Of a stretch of DNA of 64,000 bases, positions 37,950 through 47,353 are shown one piece after another; within the stretch, counting starts at the first letter, position 1; each line of letters starts with the position of its first letter. The translations under genes and the position numbers were made by a program. This DNA is from Planctomycetota bacterium (GTDB taxonomy: Bacteria > Planctomycetota > UBA1135 > UBA2386), in assembly GCA_016716265.1 (NCBI GenBank), contig JADJWQ010000006.1:434001-498000 (forward strand). The letters are read 5' to 3'. The notes beneath the pieces were generated by a model that worked only from the letters and a program-made list of their open reading frames with translations, did no database searches and was not told where the DNA came from.

Positions 37950-38498
37950 GTGACCAGCAACCGCGCCGTGACCGCGAAGCTCAGCTACCGCGACTACTGC
38001 CTGATCCCCGCAGACGGGCTCCGGCACGAGATCCTCGACGGTGAGCACGTCGTGGCCCCGTCGCCCGGCACCGCGCACCAGCGCACGCTCGCGCGGCTCC
38101 TCCGCGCGCTGCAATGCTACGTCGAGGATCGCGGACTCGGCGAGGTGTTCGTGGCGCCGTACGACGTCGTGCTCGGCCCGCACGACATCGTCCAACCGGA
38201 TCTCCTCGTCGTCGTTCCCGCACACGCCGACCGCATCCACGACGACGGCGTCCACGGCGCCCCCGACCTGGTCATCGAGATCCTGTCGCCGGGCACCCGC
38301 GCCACCGACCTCGGCCGGAAGCGCGAGCGCTACGCCGAGTGCGGCGTGCCCGAGTACTGGATCGTCGATCCCTCCGCCCGCACCATCCGCCAGCTCGCCC
38401 ACGTCGGCGGCACCTACGAGGACCGCGGCGACCACCCGGACCGCATCCAGCTCGCGGTCCTCCCGGAGGTCGTCCTCGAGCTGGCGCCGGTCTGGTAG
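37950..38498 (+). CDS. Uma2 family (DUF820) PD-(D/E)xK nuclease-like protein
   Basis: A 182-residue cytosolic protein with the Uma2 signature: YRDYCLIPADGLRHEILDGE, the conserved IVQPDLLVVVP, DLVIEILSPGTRATDLGRKR, and YAECGVPEYWIVDPSARTIR. The acidic pair D (QPD) and E-x-L (VIEIL), followed by a downstream K, correspond to the PD-(D/E)xK active-site pattern, so a metal-dependent nuclease fold is likely. The family is numerous in cyanobacteria and planctomycetes and its biological role is not settled. The start is GTG 37950 with no clear ribosome binding site. It stands alone, with no partner gene. Confidence 0.88.
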   Translation: MTSNRAVTAKLSYRDYCLIPADGLRHEILDGEHVVAPSPGTAHQRTLARLLRALQCYVEDRGLGEVFVAPYDVVLGPHDIVQPDLLVVVPAHADRIHDDGVHGAPDLVIEILSPGTRATDLGRKRERYAECGVPEYWIVDPSARTIRQLAHVGGTYEDRGDHPDRIQLAVLPEVVLELAPVW

Positions 38499-38945
38499 CG
38501 ACACCGCCGCGAACGCGCTGCGGGTCGAAGGGGGAAGCGGGACGGGCGGCGACCGGCGACCGGCGACCGCCCGTGATCGAACGCGGATTCCCGTGGGTCG
38601 TGCACCGGCTGCGTGTTCCTGCCCACGTCTCCGACCCGCATTCCGAAGATGCCAGGCTCGACGCGGTTTCCCGGCAGCACCGACCCGGTGATGCCACGCG
38701 GACTGCTCGCCGGTCCGCCCCTCGCGCCCCCGCGAGCGTGCGGCACTCCCGGGCGAGCGCACCTCGGCAGGGAGCGCACGAGCGACGACCTGTTCGGTGC
38801 TCGGACGACGATCGGCCAACTCGATGGTGGCCGAGCCTTCCGCCCCGTGTCGCTCACCACGGCCCAGCCACGTGCCGCGGCCCCTTCGAATCCGCATTGC
38901 ATGGACCGTTTCCGATCATCCAAGGACCCCGATCACGCGCCTCCG
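38499..38945. other. 447-base intergenic region, short 7-bp tandem only
   Basis: No gene is supported. GGCGACC occurs three times in tandem at 38548-38568. In-frame ATG codons at 38613 and 38901 could extend the next gene, but neither has a ribosome binding site and both add residues before an otherwise good signal peptide. Confidence 0.45.
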
Positions 38946-40202
38946 ATGCTCCGACACTCGTTATCCACCGCGACGCTTCTCGCGGCGATCGGTGCTGCCA
39001 CGAACGCCCAGTGCGTCGTCGGCACGAACTCCGCCCTGCGTTTCGACGGTCTGGACGACATCGCGTACGCTCCCGACCACAGCGCCTTCGCGGGACTCGA
39101 TGACTTCACGATCGAGTTCCTCGCCCGAACGACGCAGCGATCGACCGATGGCATCCTGTTCTCCAAATGGCGCGGGAGCTCGGGCATCTCCACGGACGAC
39201 ACATTCTCGGTCGCTATGTCCCCCAGCGGGATCCTCAGGCTCCAGCTGGCCACCGGCAACTCCTGGGCATGGGCCGCCACGGGAACGCGAGCGATCAACG
39301 ACGGGCGCTGGCATCACGTCGCGATGACTCGCCTCGGCGCTGTCGTCTCTCTGTTCATCGACGGGCAGCCGGACGGCGCGGGCACGTTCCGCGGCACGCT
39401 CAGCCACTCCTCGACGCCGGTGACGTTCGGGAACGGACTGTTCTACTCGACCGATACGCCGGGCAGCAGGACCTGGTTCAGCGGCGACATGGACGAGGTC
39501 CGGTTGTGGAACGTCGCGCGAACACCGGCGCAGATCGCCTCTGCCAGCAACACGGGCCTGTCCGGAAGCGAGTCTGGGCTGGTCGGCTACTGGCGCATGG
39601 ACGAAGGCCCGAGCGTGCAGACCCTGTTCAATTCGGCCCGTTCCACAGCGAACGCGCTCGACGGAACTCTCGGGCGGACACTCCTGGTGAGCTTCGACGA
39701 TCCCACCAGGATCTACACGGGCCTCTCCACGATGCCGTACTGCCGGCCCTGCCCCAACCCGCCGTGTGGGCAGGTCAACTCCGCCTGTGCCTCGCTGGTC
39801 GTCAACGGAATCGGCGCCGGCGCGCAAGGTCCGTTCGATGTCACGGTGCCGCCAGGGGGAACGCTCACGCTCCAATGGGCGGGAGCCGCCAATCAGCCCT
39901 GGATTCTCCTCGGCACCTCCAACCTGGTCCCTGGCCAGGTGCTGTTCTCGCCCGCGTTCGTCGTCGACCTGAACCTCGGCAACGTGCAGGTCCTGCTCGG
40001 TGGACTCGACCCTGTCTGGGGCCCGCTGTTCACCTTGAACGACCTCGGCTCGGGCTACGGCGTAGCGTCCTTCTCGATCTCCGTGCCCAATTCCGCGGTC
40101 GGGCACACGCTGAATCTCCAGGGCATCGTGCTCGACCGGGCTGCCGTTTGTTCGGCGGGTCTGGGCTTCATGAGCACGGCGAGCTTCTCGGTCCACCTGT
40201 GA
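38946..40202 (+). CDS. Secreted LamG (concanavalin-like) domain protein
   Basis: A 418-residue exported protein. A signal peptide follows ATG 38946 (HSLSTATLLAAIGAATNAQ); ATG 38901 is an alternative. Residues about 25-215 are a LamG/laminin-G-like jelly roll: ALRFDGLDDIAYAPDHSAFA, then FTIEFLARTTQRSTDGILFS, DGRWHHVAMTRLGAVVSLFI, DEVRLWNVARTPAQI and SGLVGYWRMDEG. A Cys-rich linker (CRPCPNPPCGQVNSACASL) leads to a beta-rich C-terminal domain with the LQWAGAANQPWILLGTSN and LNLGNVQVLLGGLDP patterns and GHTLNLQGIVLD, of the type found at the end of many planctomycete secreted proteins. Carbohydrate or surface binding is probable; the ligand is unknown. Confidence 0.83.
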   Translation: MLRHSLSTATLLAAIGAATNAQCVVGTNSALRFDGLDDIAYAPDHSAFAGLDDFTIEFLARTTQRSTDGILFSKWRGSSGISTDDTFSVAMSPSGILRLQLATGNSWAWAATGTRAINDGRWHHVAMTRLGAVVSLFIDGQPDGAGTFRGTLSHSSTPVTFGNGLFYSTDTPGSRTWFSGDMDEVRLWNVARTPAQIASASNTGLSGSESGLVGYWRMDEGPSVQTLFNSARSTANALDGTLGRTLLVSFDDPTRIYTGLSTMPYCRPCPNPPCGQVNSACASLVVNGIGAGAQGPFDVTVPPGGTLTLQWAGAANQPWILLGTSNLVPGQVLFSPAFVVDLNLGNVQVLLGGLDPVWGPLFTLNDLGSGYGVASFSISVPNSAVGHTLNLQGIVLDRAAVCSAGLGFMSTASFSVHL

Positions 40203-40220
40203 GCCGGCACGTCGTTGGTC

Positions 40221-40248
40221 GGCGAGCGGCGCTGACCACCGGCTCGCC
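40221..40248. terminator. 7-bp hairpin between convergent genes
   Basis: GGCGAGC (40221-40227) pairs with GCTCGCC (40242-40248) over a 14-base loop, in the 201-base gap between the LamG gene and hpt. The stem is short and has no T-tract; the position is right but the structure is weak. Confidence 0.3.
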
Positions 40249-40403
40249 CGCAGCGTCGAAGGCATCGGAGCCACGCAGTTGGGAGCTCCGATCGTTCTCG
40301 CGGCACGGCCGACCGACCGGAGCAGCCGCTCCAACGTCGCGCGGCTCGGGCTGGCGAGGTGCGTCGGAGACCGCTCCGCCGCCGCCGCGGCGACGCGCGA
40401 CGA

Positions 40404-41054
40404 TCAGCTGCCGGTGCGCGTCGCGCGCTCGAGCTGCGCGTCGTAGAGCGCGACGTGCGGCAGCTCGCGGTAGCGGCCGGCGACGTCCATGCCGAAGCCG
40501 ATCACGAAGTGGTCGTCGATCTCGAAGCCGACGTAGTGGAGCGGCACCTCGACGACGCGGCGGGCCGGCTTCGAGAGCAGCGTGGCGACCCGCACGGCAG
40601 CGGCGCCGCGCGCGGTGAAGTGCTCGCACAGCCGGTGCACGGTGCGGCCGGTGTCGACGATGTCCTCGACGATCAGCACGTTGCGCCCGGCCACGTCGAA
40701 GTCGCCGCCACTCAGCTCGACGACACCGCGCGACACGGTGCCGTCGCCGTACGACGACGCGCCGACGTCGCGGATCTCGACGGGCTGCGCGAGGCGCCGC
40801 GTGAGCTGCCGGCAGAACGTGCGGGCGCCCTCGACGACGCAGGCGACCAGCAGCGGGCGCTCGCCCGCGCGCCGATCGACACCGCGCCGGTCGACACTGC
40901 GCCGGTCGACACTGCGCCGGTCGAGACTGCGCCGGTCGAGACTGCGCCGGTCGCCGTCGATCGCGCGCGCCAGCGCATCGATCCGGGTCAGGATCGACGA
41001 GTGGTCGAGCAGGATCGGGAACTCGGGGGCGTCGCTCATCGGGCTCGGCTGCAT
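40404..41054 (-). CDS. hpt: Hypoxanthine phosphoribosyltransferase with internal repeat insertion
   Basis: A 216-residue purine salvage enzyme converting hypoxanthine (or guanine) and PRPP to the nucleotide. The core is typical: LLVACVVEGARTF, the PRPP loop VLIVEDIVDTGRT (E130-D131 to T138), VEVPLHYVGFEIDDHFVIGF, and GMDVAGRYRELPHVALYD. Residues 35-62 are unusual: six tandem DRRS(L/V/G) units encoded by a 15-bp repeat, placed between the first helix and the first core strand. The length is a multiple of three and the catalytic parts are intact, so the protein should still fold with a basic loop. The start at ATG 41054 is supported by GGGAGA five to six bases upstream. It is divergent from upp, with about 140 bases between. 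Confidence 0.93.
   Translation of the reverse strand: MQPSPMSDAPEFPILLDHSSILTRIDALARAIDGDRRSLDRRSLDRRSVDRRSVDRRGVDRRAGERPLLVACVVEGARTFCRQLTRRLAQPVEIRDVGASSYGDGTVSRGVVELSGGDFDVAGRNVLIVEDIVDTGRTVHRLCEHFTARGAAAVRVATLLSKPARRVVEVPLHYVGFEIDDHFVIGFGMDVAGRYRELPHVALYDAQLERATRTGS
40871..40953. repeat. 15-bp minisatellite inside hpt (about 5.5 copies)
   Basis: Five consecutive 15-base units start at 40871, 40886, 40901, 40916 and 40931, with a partial sixth from 40946. The consensus is GCCGGTCGACACTGC; the variants are GCCGATCGACACCGC in the first unit and GAG for GAC in the fourth and fifth. On the hpt strand each unit encodes five residues, DRRS plus one, and keeps the frame. Confidence 0.95.
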
Positions 41055-41195
41055 GCGGCTCTCCCGGTGCGGACCGCGCGTCGCGAGGGGTGGGCGACGC
41101 CGGTCGGACCGCGGTCAGGGGGAATCGAGCGATCGTCCCGTCTCGGCGGCCGCTGTCAAGGCGAACGGCCGCGGCGGCGGGTAGCATCCGGCGCC

Positions 41196-41972
41196 ATGGA
41201 CGAGGCCCACGCCTACGGACCGCGGCTGCGGGTGCTCGCGGAACCCACGCTGCGGTCGGTGCTCGCCCGCATCGGACACCCGTCGACCGGGACCGCCGAG
41301 CTGCCGGGCCTCGTGCGCACGGCCTACGCGCGGCTGACGTTCGCGGCGCTCGACGAGCACTTCCCGAGCGGCGACGGGCGCACGCCGACGCGCATGACGG
41401 CGAGCGAGCCGCGCGCGGTCTACTCCGGTCCGCTGCTGCGCGCGGACACGCGGCTCGTGGTCTGCGCCGTGATCCGCGCCGGCCTGCTGCCGGCGCAGGT
41501 CTGCTACGAGATCGCCTGCCAGGTGCTGCCGCCCGAGCACGTGCGGCTCGACTTCCTGAACCTGTCGCGCGAGACCGACGCACACGGCCGCGTGACCGGC
41601 GTGCGCATGGACGGCTCGAAGCTCGGCGGCGACGTGCGCGACGCCGTCGTGCTGGTGCCGGACCCGATGGGCGCGACCGGCGGCACGCTGGCGCACACTG
41701 CGGCGTGCTACCGGTCGCTCGGCGGCGGCACGCCGCGCGCGATCGTCGCGCTGCACCTGATGGTGACGCCCGAGGCGGTGCGGCGCGTGCTCGCGGAGTG
41801 TCCCGAGGTGCACGTGCTCGCCGGGCGCTTCGACCGCGCGCTGTCCGACCCCGCGGTGCTCGCCACGCCGCCCGGCACGCACCCCGAGCGCGAGCGCGGG
41901 CTGACCGACGTCCAGTACATCGTGCCGGGCGCCGGCGGCATGGGCGAGCTGTTGACCAACTCCTGGGTGTGA
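41196..41972 (+). CDS. upp: Uracil phosphoribosyltransferase-like protein
   Basis: A 258-residue pyrimidine salvage enzyme making UMP from uracil and PRPP. The recognisable core is LVVCAVIRAGLLPAQVCYEI and the PRPP loop VVLVPDPMGATGGTLAHTAA (family consensus DPMLATGGT). The usual UPRTase C-terminal uracil-binding segment PGxGDAGDR is replaced by VPGAGGMGELLTNSW, so substrate binding may differ. The N-terminus is also longer than the roughly 210-residue standard form. The start is ATG 41196. It shares an intergenic region with the divergent hpt and is followed after 13 bases by tatD. Alternative assignment: a UPRTase-family paralogue with another base specificity. Confidence 0.85.
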   Translation: MDEAHAYGPRLRVLAEPTLRSVLARIGHPSTGTAELPGLVRTAYARLTFAALDEHFPSGDGRTPTRMTASEPRAVYSGPLLRADTRLVVCAVIRAGLLPAQVCYEIACQVLPPEHVRLDFLNLSRETDAHGRVTGVRMDGSKLGGDVRDAVVLVPDPMGATGGTLAHTAACYRSLGGGTPRAIVALHLMVTPEAVRRVLAECPEVHVLAGRFDRALSDPAVLATPPGTHPERERGLTDVQYIVPGAGGMGELLTNSWV

Positions 41973-41985
41973 CGACGATCCGCGC

Positions 41986-42789
41986 GTGATCGACATCGGA
42001 GTGAACCTCGCCGACCGCGCCTTCGACGGCGACCGCAGCGCGGTCGTCGAGCGCGCGCGCGCCGCCGGGGTCGCCGGGCTCGTGATCACCGGGACGACGG
42101 TCGCGCAGAGCCGGGCCGCCCGCGAGCTGGCCGCACGCTGGCCGGGCTTCGCGTGGTCGACCGCCGGCGTGCACCCGCACCACGCGGCGGAGTGCGACGC
42201 GGCGACGCTGCCGGCGCTGCGCGAGCTCACCGCGGAGCCGGAGGTCGTCGCGATCGGCGAGACCGGACTCGACTTCTTCCGCGACCTGTCGCCGCGTCCG
42301 GTGCAGGTCGACTGGTTCCGGCGGCAGCTCGGGCTCGCCGCCGAGCTCGGCCTGCCGGCGTTCCTGCACGAGCGCGACGCGAGCGACGCGTTCGCCGGCG
42401 TCGTCGCCGAGCTGCGGCCGCGCCTCGCGCGCGCGGTCGTGCATTGCTTCACGGCCGGACCGGCGGCGCTGCGCCGCTACCTGGACCTCGACCTGTACGT
42501 CGGCATCACCGGCTGGATCTGCGACGAGCGCCGCGGCACCGAGCTGCGCGAGCTCGTCCGGCTGATCCCGGACGACCGGCTGCTGCTCGAGACCGACGCC
42601 CCGTACCTGCTGCCCCGCACGCTGGAGCCACGGCCGAAGACGCGCCGCAACGAGCCGGCGTGGCTCGGCGAGGTCTGCCGCGAGGTCGCCGCGTGCCGCG
42701 GCCAGCCGGCGGCCGCGGTGGCGGAGCGGACCGCCCGCAATGCGCGCGAGCTGTTCGGGCTGGCCGCCGCGCCGGCCGGGTACGACTGA
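41986..42789 (+). CDS. tatD: TatD family metal-dependent hydrolase/DNase
   Basis: A 267-residue TIM-barrel metallohydrolase, closest in motif pattern to TatD proper: IDIGVNLADRAF at the start, AGVHPHHA (H63), IGETGLDFFRD (E92), FLHERDA (H128), VVHCFTAG (H153), and LLLETDAPYLLPR (D204), then PRPKTRRNEPAWLGEV. All metal ligands expected for TatD are present. E. coli TatD is a 3'-5' exonuclease linked to DNA repair and apoptosis-like DNA turnover. The GTG start is at 41986. Probably co-transcribed with upp. Confidence 0.92.
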   Translation: MIDIGVNLADRAFDGDRSAVVERARAAGVAGLVITGTTVAQSRAARELAARWPGFAWSTAGVHPHHAAECDAATLPALRELTAEPEVVAIGETGLDFFRDLSPRPVQVDWFRRQLGLAAELGLPAFLHERDASDAFAGVVAELRPRLARAVVHCFTAGPAALRRYLDLDLYVGITGWICDERRGTELRELVRLIPDDRLLLETDAPYLLPRTLEPRPKTRRNEPAWLGEVCREVAACRGQPAAAVAERTARNARELFGLAAAPAGYD

Positions 42790-42899
42790 GCCACGCGCTG
42801 CGGCGACCCGGGAGATCCCGGGGGACGCGCGTCGATCCGGCGCGGAGGCGATCGCCCGCGACGTTTGCTCCTCGACCGCGCGGCCGTAGCCTTCTCGGA

Positions 42900-44159
42900 A
42901 TGTCGACCATCCTGCACGTCCACAGCCGCGAGGTCCTCGACTCGCGCGGCAATCCCACGATCGAAGTCGAGGTCGGTCTCGAGTCCGGGGCGCTCGGCCG
43001 CGTGATCGTCCCGTCCGGGGCCTCGACCGGCGTCCACGAGGCGGTCGAGCTCCGCGACGGCGGGGTGCGCTACGGCGGCAAGGGCGTGCGGCGGGCGGTC
43101 GAGAACGTCAACGACCGGATCGCCGAGGCGCTGATCGGCGAGGACGCCGACGACCAGGTCGGCATCGACCACCTGCTGTGCGACCTCGACGGCACGCCGA
43201 ACAAGGCGGAGCTCGGCGCGAACGCGATTCTCGGCGCGAGCCTGGCGACCGCGCGCGCGATGGCGGAGGAGCTCGAGATCCCGCTGTTCCGCTACGTCGG
43301 CGGCATTGCCGCGCGGCGCCTGCCGGTGCCGATGATGAACATCCTCAATGGCGGGGCACACGCCGACAACAACGTGGACTTCCAGGAGTTCATGGTGATG
43401 CCGATCGGCGTCGACAGCTTCGCCGAGGCGCTGCGCTGCGGTGCCGAGGTCTACCACGCATTGAAGTCGGTGTTGAAGGAGCGCGGTCTCGCGACCGGCG
43501 TCGGCGACGAGGGCGGCTTCGCGCCGAACCTCAAGAGCAATCGCGAGGCGATCGACGTCATCCTCGGCGCGATCGAGAAGGCCGGCTACAAGGCCGGCGA
43601 GCACGTCAAGCTCGCGCTCGACGTCGCCAGCACCGAGTTCTTCCGCGACGGCCGCTACGTGCTCGCCGGCGAGGGGCGCACGCTGCGCGCCGAGGAGCTG
43701 GTCGCGCTGTACCGCGAGTGGTGCGGCCAGTACCCGATCTTCTCGATCGAGGACGGCATGGCCGAGGACGACTGGGACGGCTGGAAGACGCTGTCGCGCG
43801 AGCTCGGCGACCGCGTGCAGCTCGTCGGCGACGACCTGTTCGTCACCAACACCGCGCGCCTGCAGCGCGGCATCGACGACGACGTCGCGAACTCGATCCT
43901 CATCAAAGTCAATCAGATCGGCACGCTGACCGAGACGCTGGAGGCGGTCGAGCTCGCGCACTCGAGCGGCATGAGCTGCGTGATGTCGCACCGTTCCGGC
44001 GAGACCGAGGACACGACGATCGCCGACCTCGCGGTCGCGACCGGCTGCGGCCAGATCAAGACCGGCGCGCCGTGCCGCACCGACCGGGTCGCGAAGTACA
44101 ACCAGCTGCTGCGGATCGAGGAGCTGCTCGGCGACGCCGCCGACTACGGGCTCCGGTGA
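42900..44159 (+). CDS. eno: Enolase
   Basis: A 419-residue glycolytic enzyme converting 2-phosphoglycerate to phosphoenolpyruvate. It starts at ATG 42900 with REVLDSRGNPTIEVEV and carries GASTGVHEAVELRD, the catalytic glutamate in GVGDEGGFAPNLKSN (about residue 203-205), the metal-binding SIEDGMAEDDWDGW and VGDDLFVTN, the catalytic lysine K336 in ILIKVNQIGTLTET, and MSHRSGETEDTTIADLAVAT. Complete and typical. The ribosome binding site before the start is weak. The sigma factor gene follows after 38 bases. Confidence 0.98.
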   Translation: MSTILHVHSREVLDSRGNPTIEVEVGLESGALGRVIVPSGASTGVHEAVELRDGGVRYGGKGVRRAVENVNDRIAEALIGEDADDQVGIDHLLCDLDGTPNKAELGANAILGASLATARAMAEELEIPLFRYVGGIAARRLPVPMMNILNGGAHADNNVDFQEFMVMPIGVDSFAEALRCGAEVYHALKSVLKERGLATGVGDEGGFAPNLKSNREAIDVILGAIEKAGYKAGEHVKLALDVASTEFFRDGRYVLAGEGRTLRAEELVALYREWCGQYPIFSIEDGMAEDDWDGWKTLSRELGDRVQLVGDDLFVTNTARLQRGIDDDVANSILIKVNQIGTLTETLEAVELAHSSGMSCVMSHRSGETEDTTIADLAVATGCGQIKTGAPCRTDRVAKYNQLLRIEELLGDAADYGLR

Positions 44160-44197
44160 GCCCGTCGAGCGGTGCGCGGGGCGCTACACTGCGCCGC

Positions 44198-44803
44198 GTG
44201 AGCGACGGGACCGGTGCCGAACCGGCGGGCCGCGAGCCCGCGTGCGAGCGCGAGCTGATCGAGCGGGCGCAGGCCGGCGACGCGGGCGCGCTGGACGCGC
44301 TGTGTCGCCGCCACCTGCGCGGCGTGCAGGGCTTCATCCGGCGCCGGCGCAGCGCACTGGTGCGCCGGCGCGAGTCGACGCTCGACATCGCCCAGAGCGT
44401 GTTCCGGCTCGCCCTGCGCGACCTGGGACGGTTCGAGCCCCGCGGCGCCGACGGCTTCCGCAACTGGCTGCTGACCTACGCCGAGCACGCGCTGCACCAC
44501 CGCGAGCGCTTCCACCGGGCGGCGCGGCGCAGCGCGGACCGCGAGGCCGGCGCGCCGCTGTCGCAGGTGCTCGCCGAGCTCGGCACACCGAGCCGCACGC
44601 TGGTGGCCCGCGAGGAGCTCGCGCGCCTCGAGCAGGCGTTCGACACGCTGTCGGCGCGCGACCAGGACATCGTGCTGATGGCGCGCGTCGAGGGCCTGAG
44701 CCACGCCGAGATCGCGGCGCAGCTCGGGATCTCCGAGACGGCGAGCCGCAAGGCGCTCAGCCGGGCGCTGGTCCAGCTCGCTGCACACACGCAGTCGCCG
44801 TGA
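44198..44803 (+). CDS. ECF-like RNA polymerase sigma factor
   Basis: A 201-residue protein starting at GTG 44198. Region 2 is recognisable (ELIERAQAGDAGALDALCRR, then ESTLDIAQSVFRLALRDLGR and FRNWLLTYAEHAL). Region 4 has the helix-turn-helix FDTLSARDQDIVLMARVEGL and SHAEIAAQLGISETASRKAL. The pattern resembles the planctomycete ECF group, in which the classic DDLVQEVF box is weak. No anti-sigma factor gene is adjacent, so control may act at another level. It lies between eno and a pentapeptide-repeat gene; its regulon cannot be read from this sequence. Confidence 0.87.
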   Translation: MSDGTGAEPAGREPACERELIERAQAGDAGALDALCRRHLRGVQGFIRRRRSALVRRRESTLDIAQSVFRLALRDLGRFEPRGADGFRNWLLTYAEHALHHRERFHRAARRSADREAGAPLSQVLAELGTPSRTLVAREELARLEQAFDTLSARDQDIVLMARVEGLSHAEIAAQLGISETASRKALSRALVQLAAHTQSP

Positions 44804-45011
44804 CCCGCGCGGCCGGCGCGTGCGTCGTGGTGCCGGGGAGCGAGTCGCTCGAACGACCGTTCGGGTACCGATGCGAGAATCCTCGCGCAACGGTCGCGGA
44901 GGGGCTCGCCGGAATGCCGCTCCGCCGTCAGTCTGAGGCGGCTCGCGGTGCGACACGCTGCACCGTTCTTCTCTGGACAACTCGTCCGCTACCCGAACCG
45001 AAGGGCTCCCC

Positions 45012-45395
45012 ATGAGCTGGATGCGTCGCGAAGAGCTGCGCAGGCTCCTCCACACCCCGCACGGCGGCCAGGCGTTGCTGCTGTCCGGCCAGGACCTCGC
45101 GGGCCTCGACCTGCGCCACTGCGATCTGCAGGGCGCGGTGCTGCGCCGCGCGATGATGCGCCGCTGCGACCTGTCGGGCGCGAACCTGCGCGAGGCCCAC
45201 CTGCAGGGCGCCGACCTGCAGGGTGCCTCGCTGCGGCGCGCCGATCTGCGCGGCGCGCACCTGAAGGGCACCGACCTGCGCGGCGCCTACCTGCGCGGTG
45301 CCGACCTGCGCGGCGCGCACCTGGAGGGCGCGCTGCTCGACGGCGCGGTGCTGTCCAACGCGCTGCTCGACGACGACGACGCCGCCGCCAGCTGA
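45012..45395 (+). CDS. Pentapeptide-repeat protein
   Basis: A 127-residue protein, largely A(D/N/H)LxG(A/T) repeats from residue 30 on, for example LSGANLREAHLQGADLQGAS and LRRADLRGAHLKGTDLRGAY. About 16 repeats would form one right-handed quadrilateral beta-helix of roughly four coils. There is no signal peptide. The C-terminal end is acidic (LLDDDDAAAS). Known members mimic DNA (Qnr, MfpA) or act as surface proteins; this one cannot be placed. ATG 45012 has GAAGGG about seven bases upstream. Confidence 0.85.
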   Translation: MSWMRREELRRLLHTPHGGQALLLSGQDLAGLDLRHCDLQGAVLRRAMMRRCDLSGANLREAHLQGADLQGASLRRADLRGAHLKGTDLRGAYLRGADLRGAHLEGALLDGAVLSNALLDDDDAAAS

Positions 45396-45465
45396 CCGCG
45401 CGAGCGGCGCGGAGCTCCGGATCGCGTCGAGCGCGGCGGCGGGTTCCGCGCTAGACTGCGCGGCC

Positions 45466-45912
45466 ATGCGCGCTTCGGCGGACCGCGGCGGCCGGCTGAC
45501 GGCCCTGGGTGGACAGCAGGCCGGAACCCGGCGGGCGTCCGGGCTGTCGTCCGCCGGCCGGGTCGACCGCGGCGGCGAGCCGGCGAGCGACGCGTTCCCC
45601 TGGCTCGTCACGCTCGGCGCACTGGTGCTCGGACTCGTGATCTTCGCGCACAGCACGCGCCCCGCGCTCGCCGAGCGCGACGCGCTGCGCGATGCGCGCG
45701 AGCGGCTCGAGACCGAGCTACAGCGCGAGACCGACGCGATCCACGCCGCCGTGCAGCGGCGCAGCGCGCTGCAGACCAGCCCCGAGCACGTGCTGACCGA
45801 GCTGGACCGCCGCGGCCTGTCGGCGGCGGACGCCGACCGCGAGGCGAGTCGCCTCGACGGTGCCGCCGCCGGGCCCGTAACGTCTTCGTCAGGAGAGACC
45901 GAGGGCCGGTGA
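45466..45912 (+). CDS. Small FtsB/DivIC-like single-pass coiled-coil protein
   Basis: A 148-residue protein with a basic N-terminal 40 residues, one membrane segment (PWLVTLGALVLGLVIFAHST) and a coiled coil directly after it (ALAERDALRDARERLETELQ, then RETDAIHAAVQRRSALQTSP). A short ordered stretch (EHVLTELDRRGLSAADAD) ends the protein. This layout (short cytosolic tail, one helix, extracytoplasmic coiled coil) is that of FtsB/FtsL/DivIC, and planctomycetes often keep only remnants of the divisome, so the resemblance is interesting but not proven. It does not carry clear FtsB residues. It lies directly upstream of the moxR leader region. Confidence 0.62.
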   Translation: MRASADRGGRLTALGGQQAGTRRASGLSSAGRVDRGGEPASDAFPWLVTLGALVLGLVIFAHSTRPALAERDALRDARERLETELQRETDAIHAAVQRRSALQTSPEHVLTELDRRGLSAADADREASRLDGAAAGPVTSSSGETEGR

Positions 45913-46285
45913 TCCGCACCCCACCGTGCTCCACGATCGCCGCGGTCGCGCGGACCGGGTCCGCGCGGCCGGACCGTTCTCGGGCGGTCGGTTCCCGCCG
46001 CCACCCCGCGCGCTGCGTAGTCGCAGTTCGCCGGATCCGGTGGCCGACGTGCATCGGTCGGCCCGCGGCCGGCGATCACCCTCCCGCTGCCGACCGCGCT
46101 CGCGCAGCGTCCCGTCTTCGTTCCGTCTTCGTTCCGTCGTCGTTCCGTCTTCCAGCCGTGTCGAACCCCCGGTCGGGCCCCCGCGCGCCCGACCGCGGGC
46201 GCGTCCGGCACCGTTCCGGGTCGGCTCCCCGCACCCGAGCCACCCACCCCTCGAGCACGCCCCGATCCGTTCGGAGCCCTGAACC
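45913..46285. other. 373-base leader upstream of moxR, contains direct repeats
   Basis: No gene is supported in this stretch; the antisense frames are GC by-products. It holds a four-unit 11-bp direct repeat at 46109-46152 (listed separately) and otherwise C-rich sequence. It must contain the promoter of the moxR operon, but no clear -10/-35 pair is recognisable. Confidence 0.5.
46109..46152. repeat. Four 11-bp direct repeats upstream of moxR
   Basis: Units GTCCCGTCTTC, GTTCCGTCTTC, GTTCCGTCGTC and GTTCCGTCTTC occupy 46109-46119, 46120-46130, 46131-46141 and 46142-46152 with no gaps. The 11-bp spacing is close to one helical turn, so successive units would face the same side of DNA. They lie 134 bases before the moxR ATG; a regulator-binding array is possible. 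Confidence 0.7.

Positions 46286-47349
<1,064 letters not shown>

Positions 47350-47353
<4 letters not shown>

Noticed and set aside
40871..40953. Possible CRISPR array
   Set aside because: Units are 15 bp with no spacers, in frame within hpt; it is a coding minisatellite.
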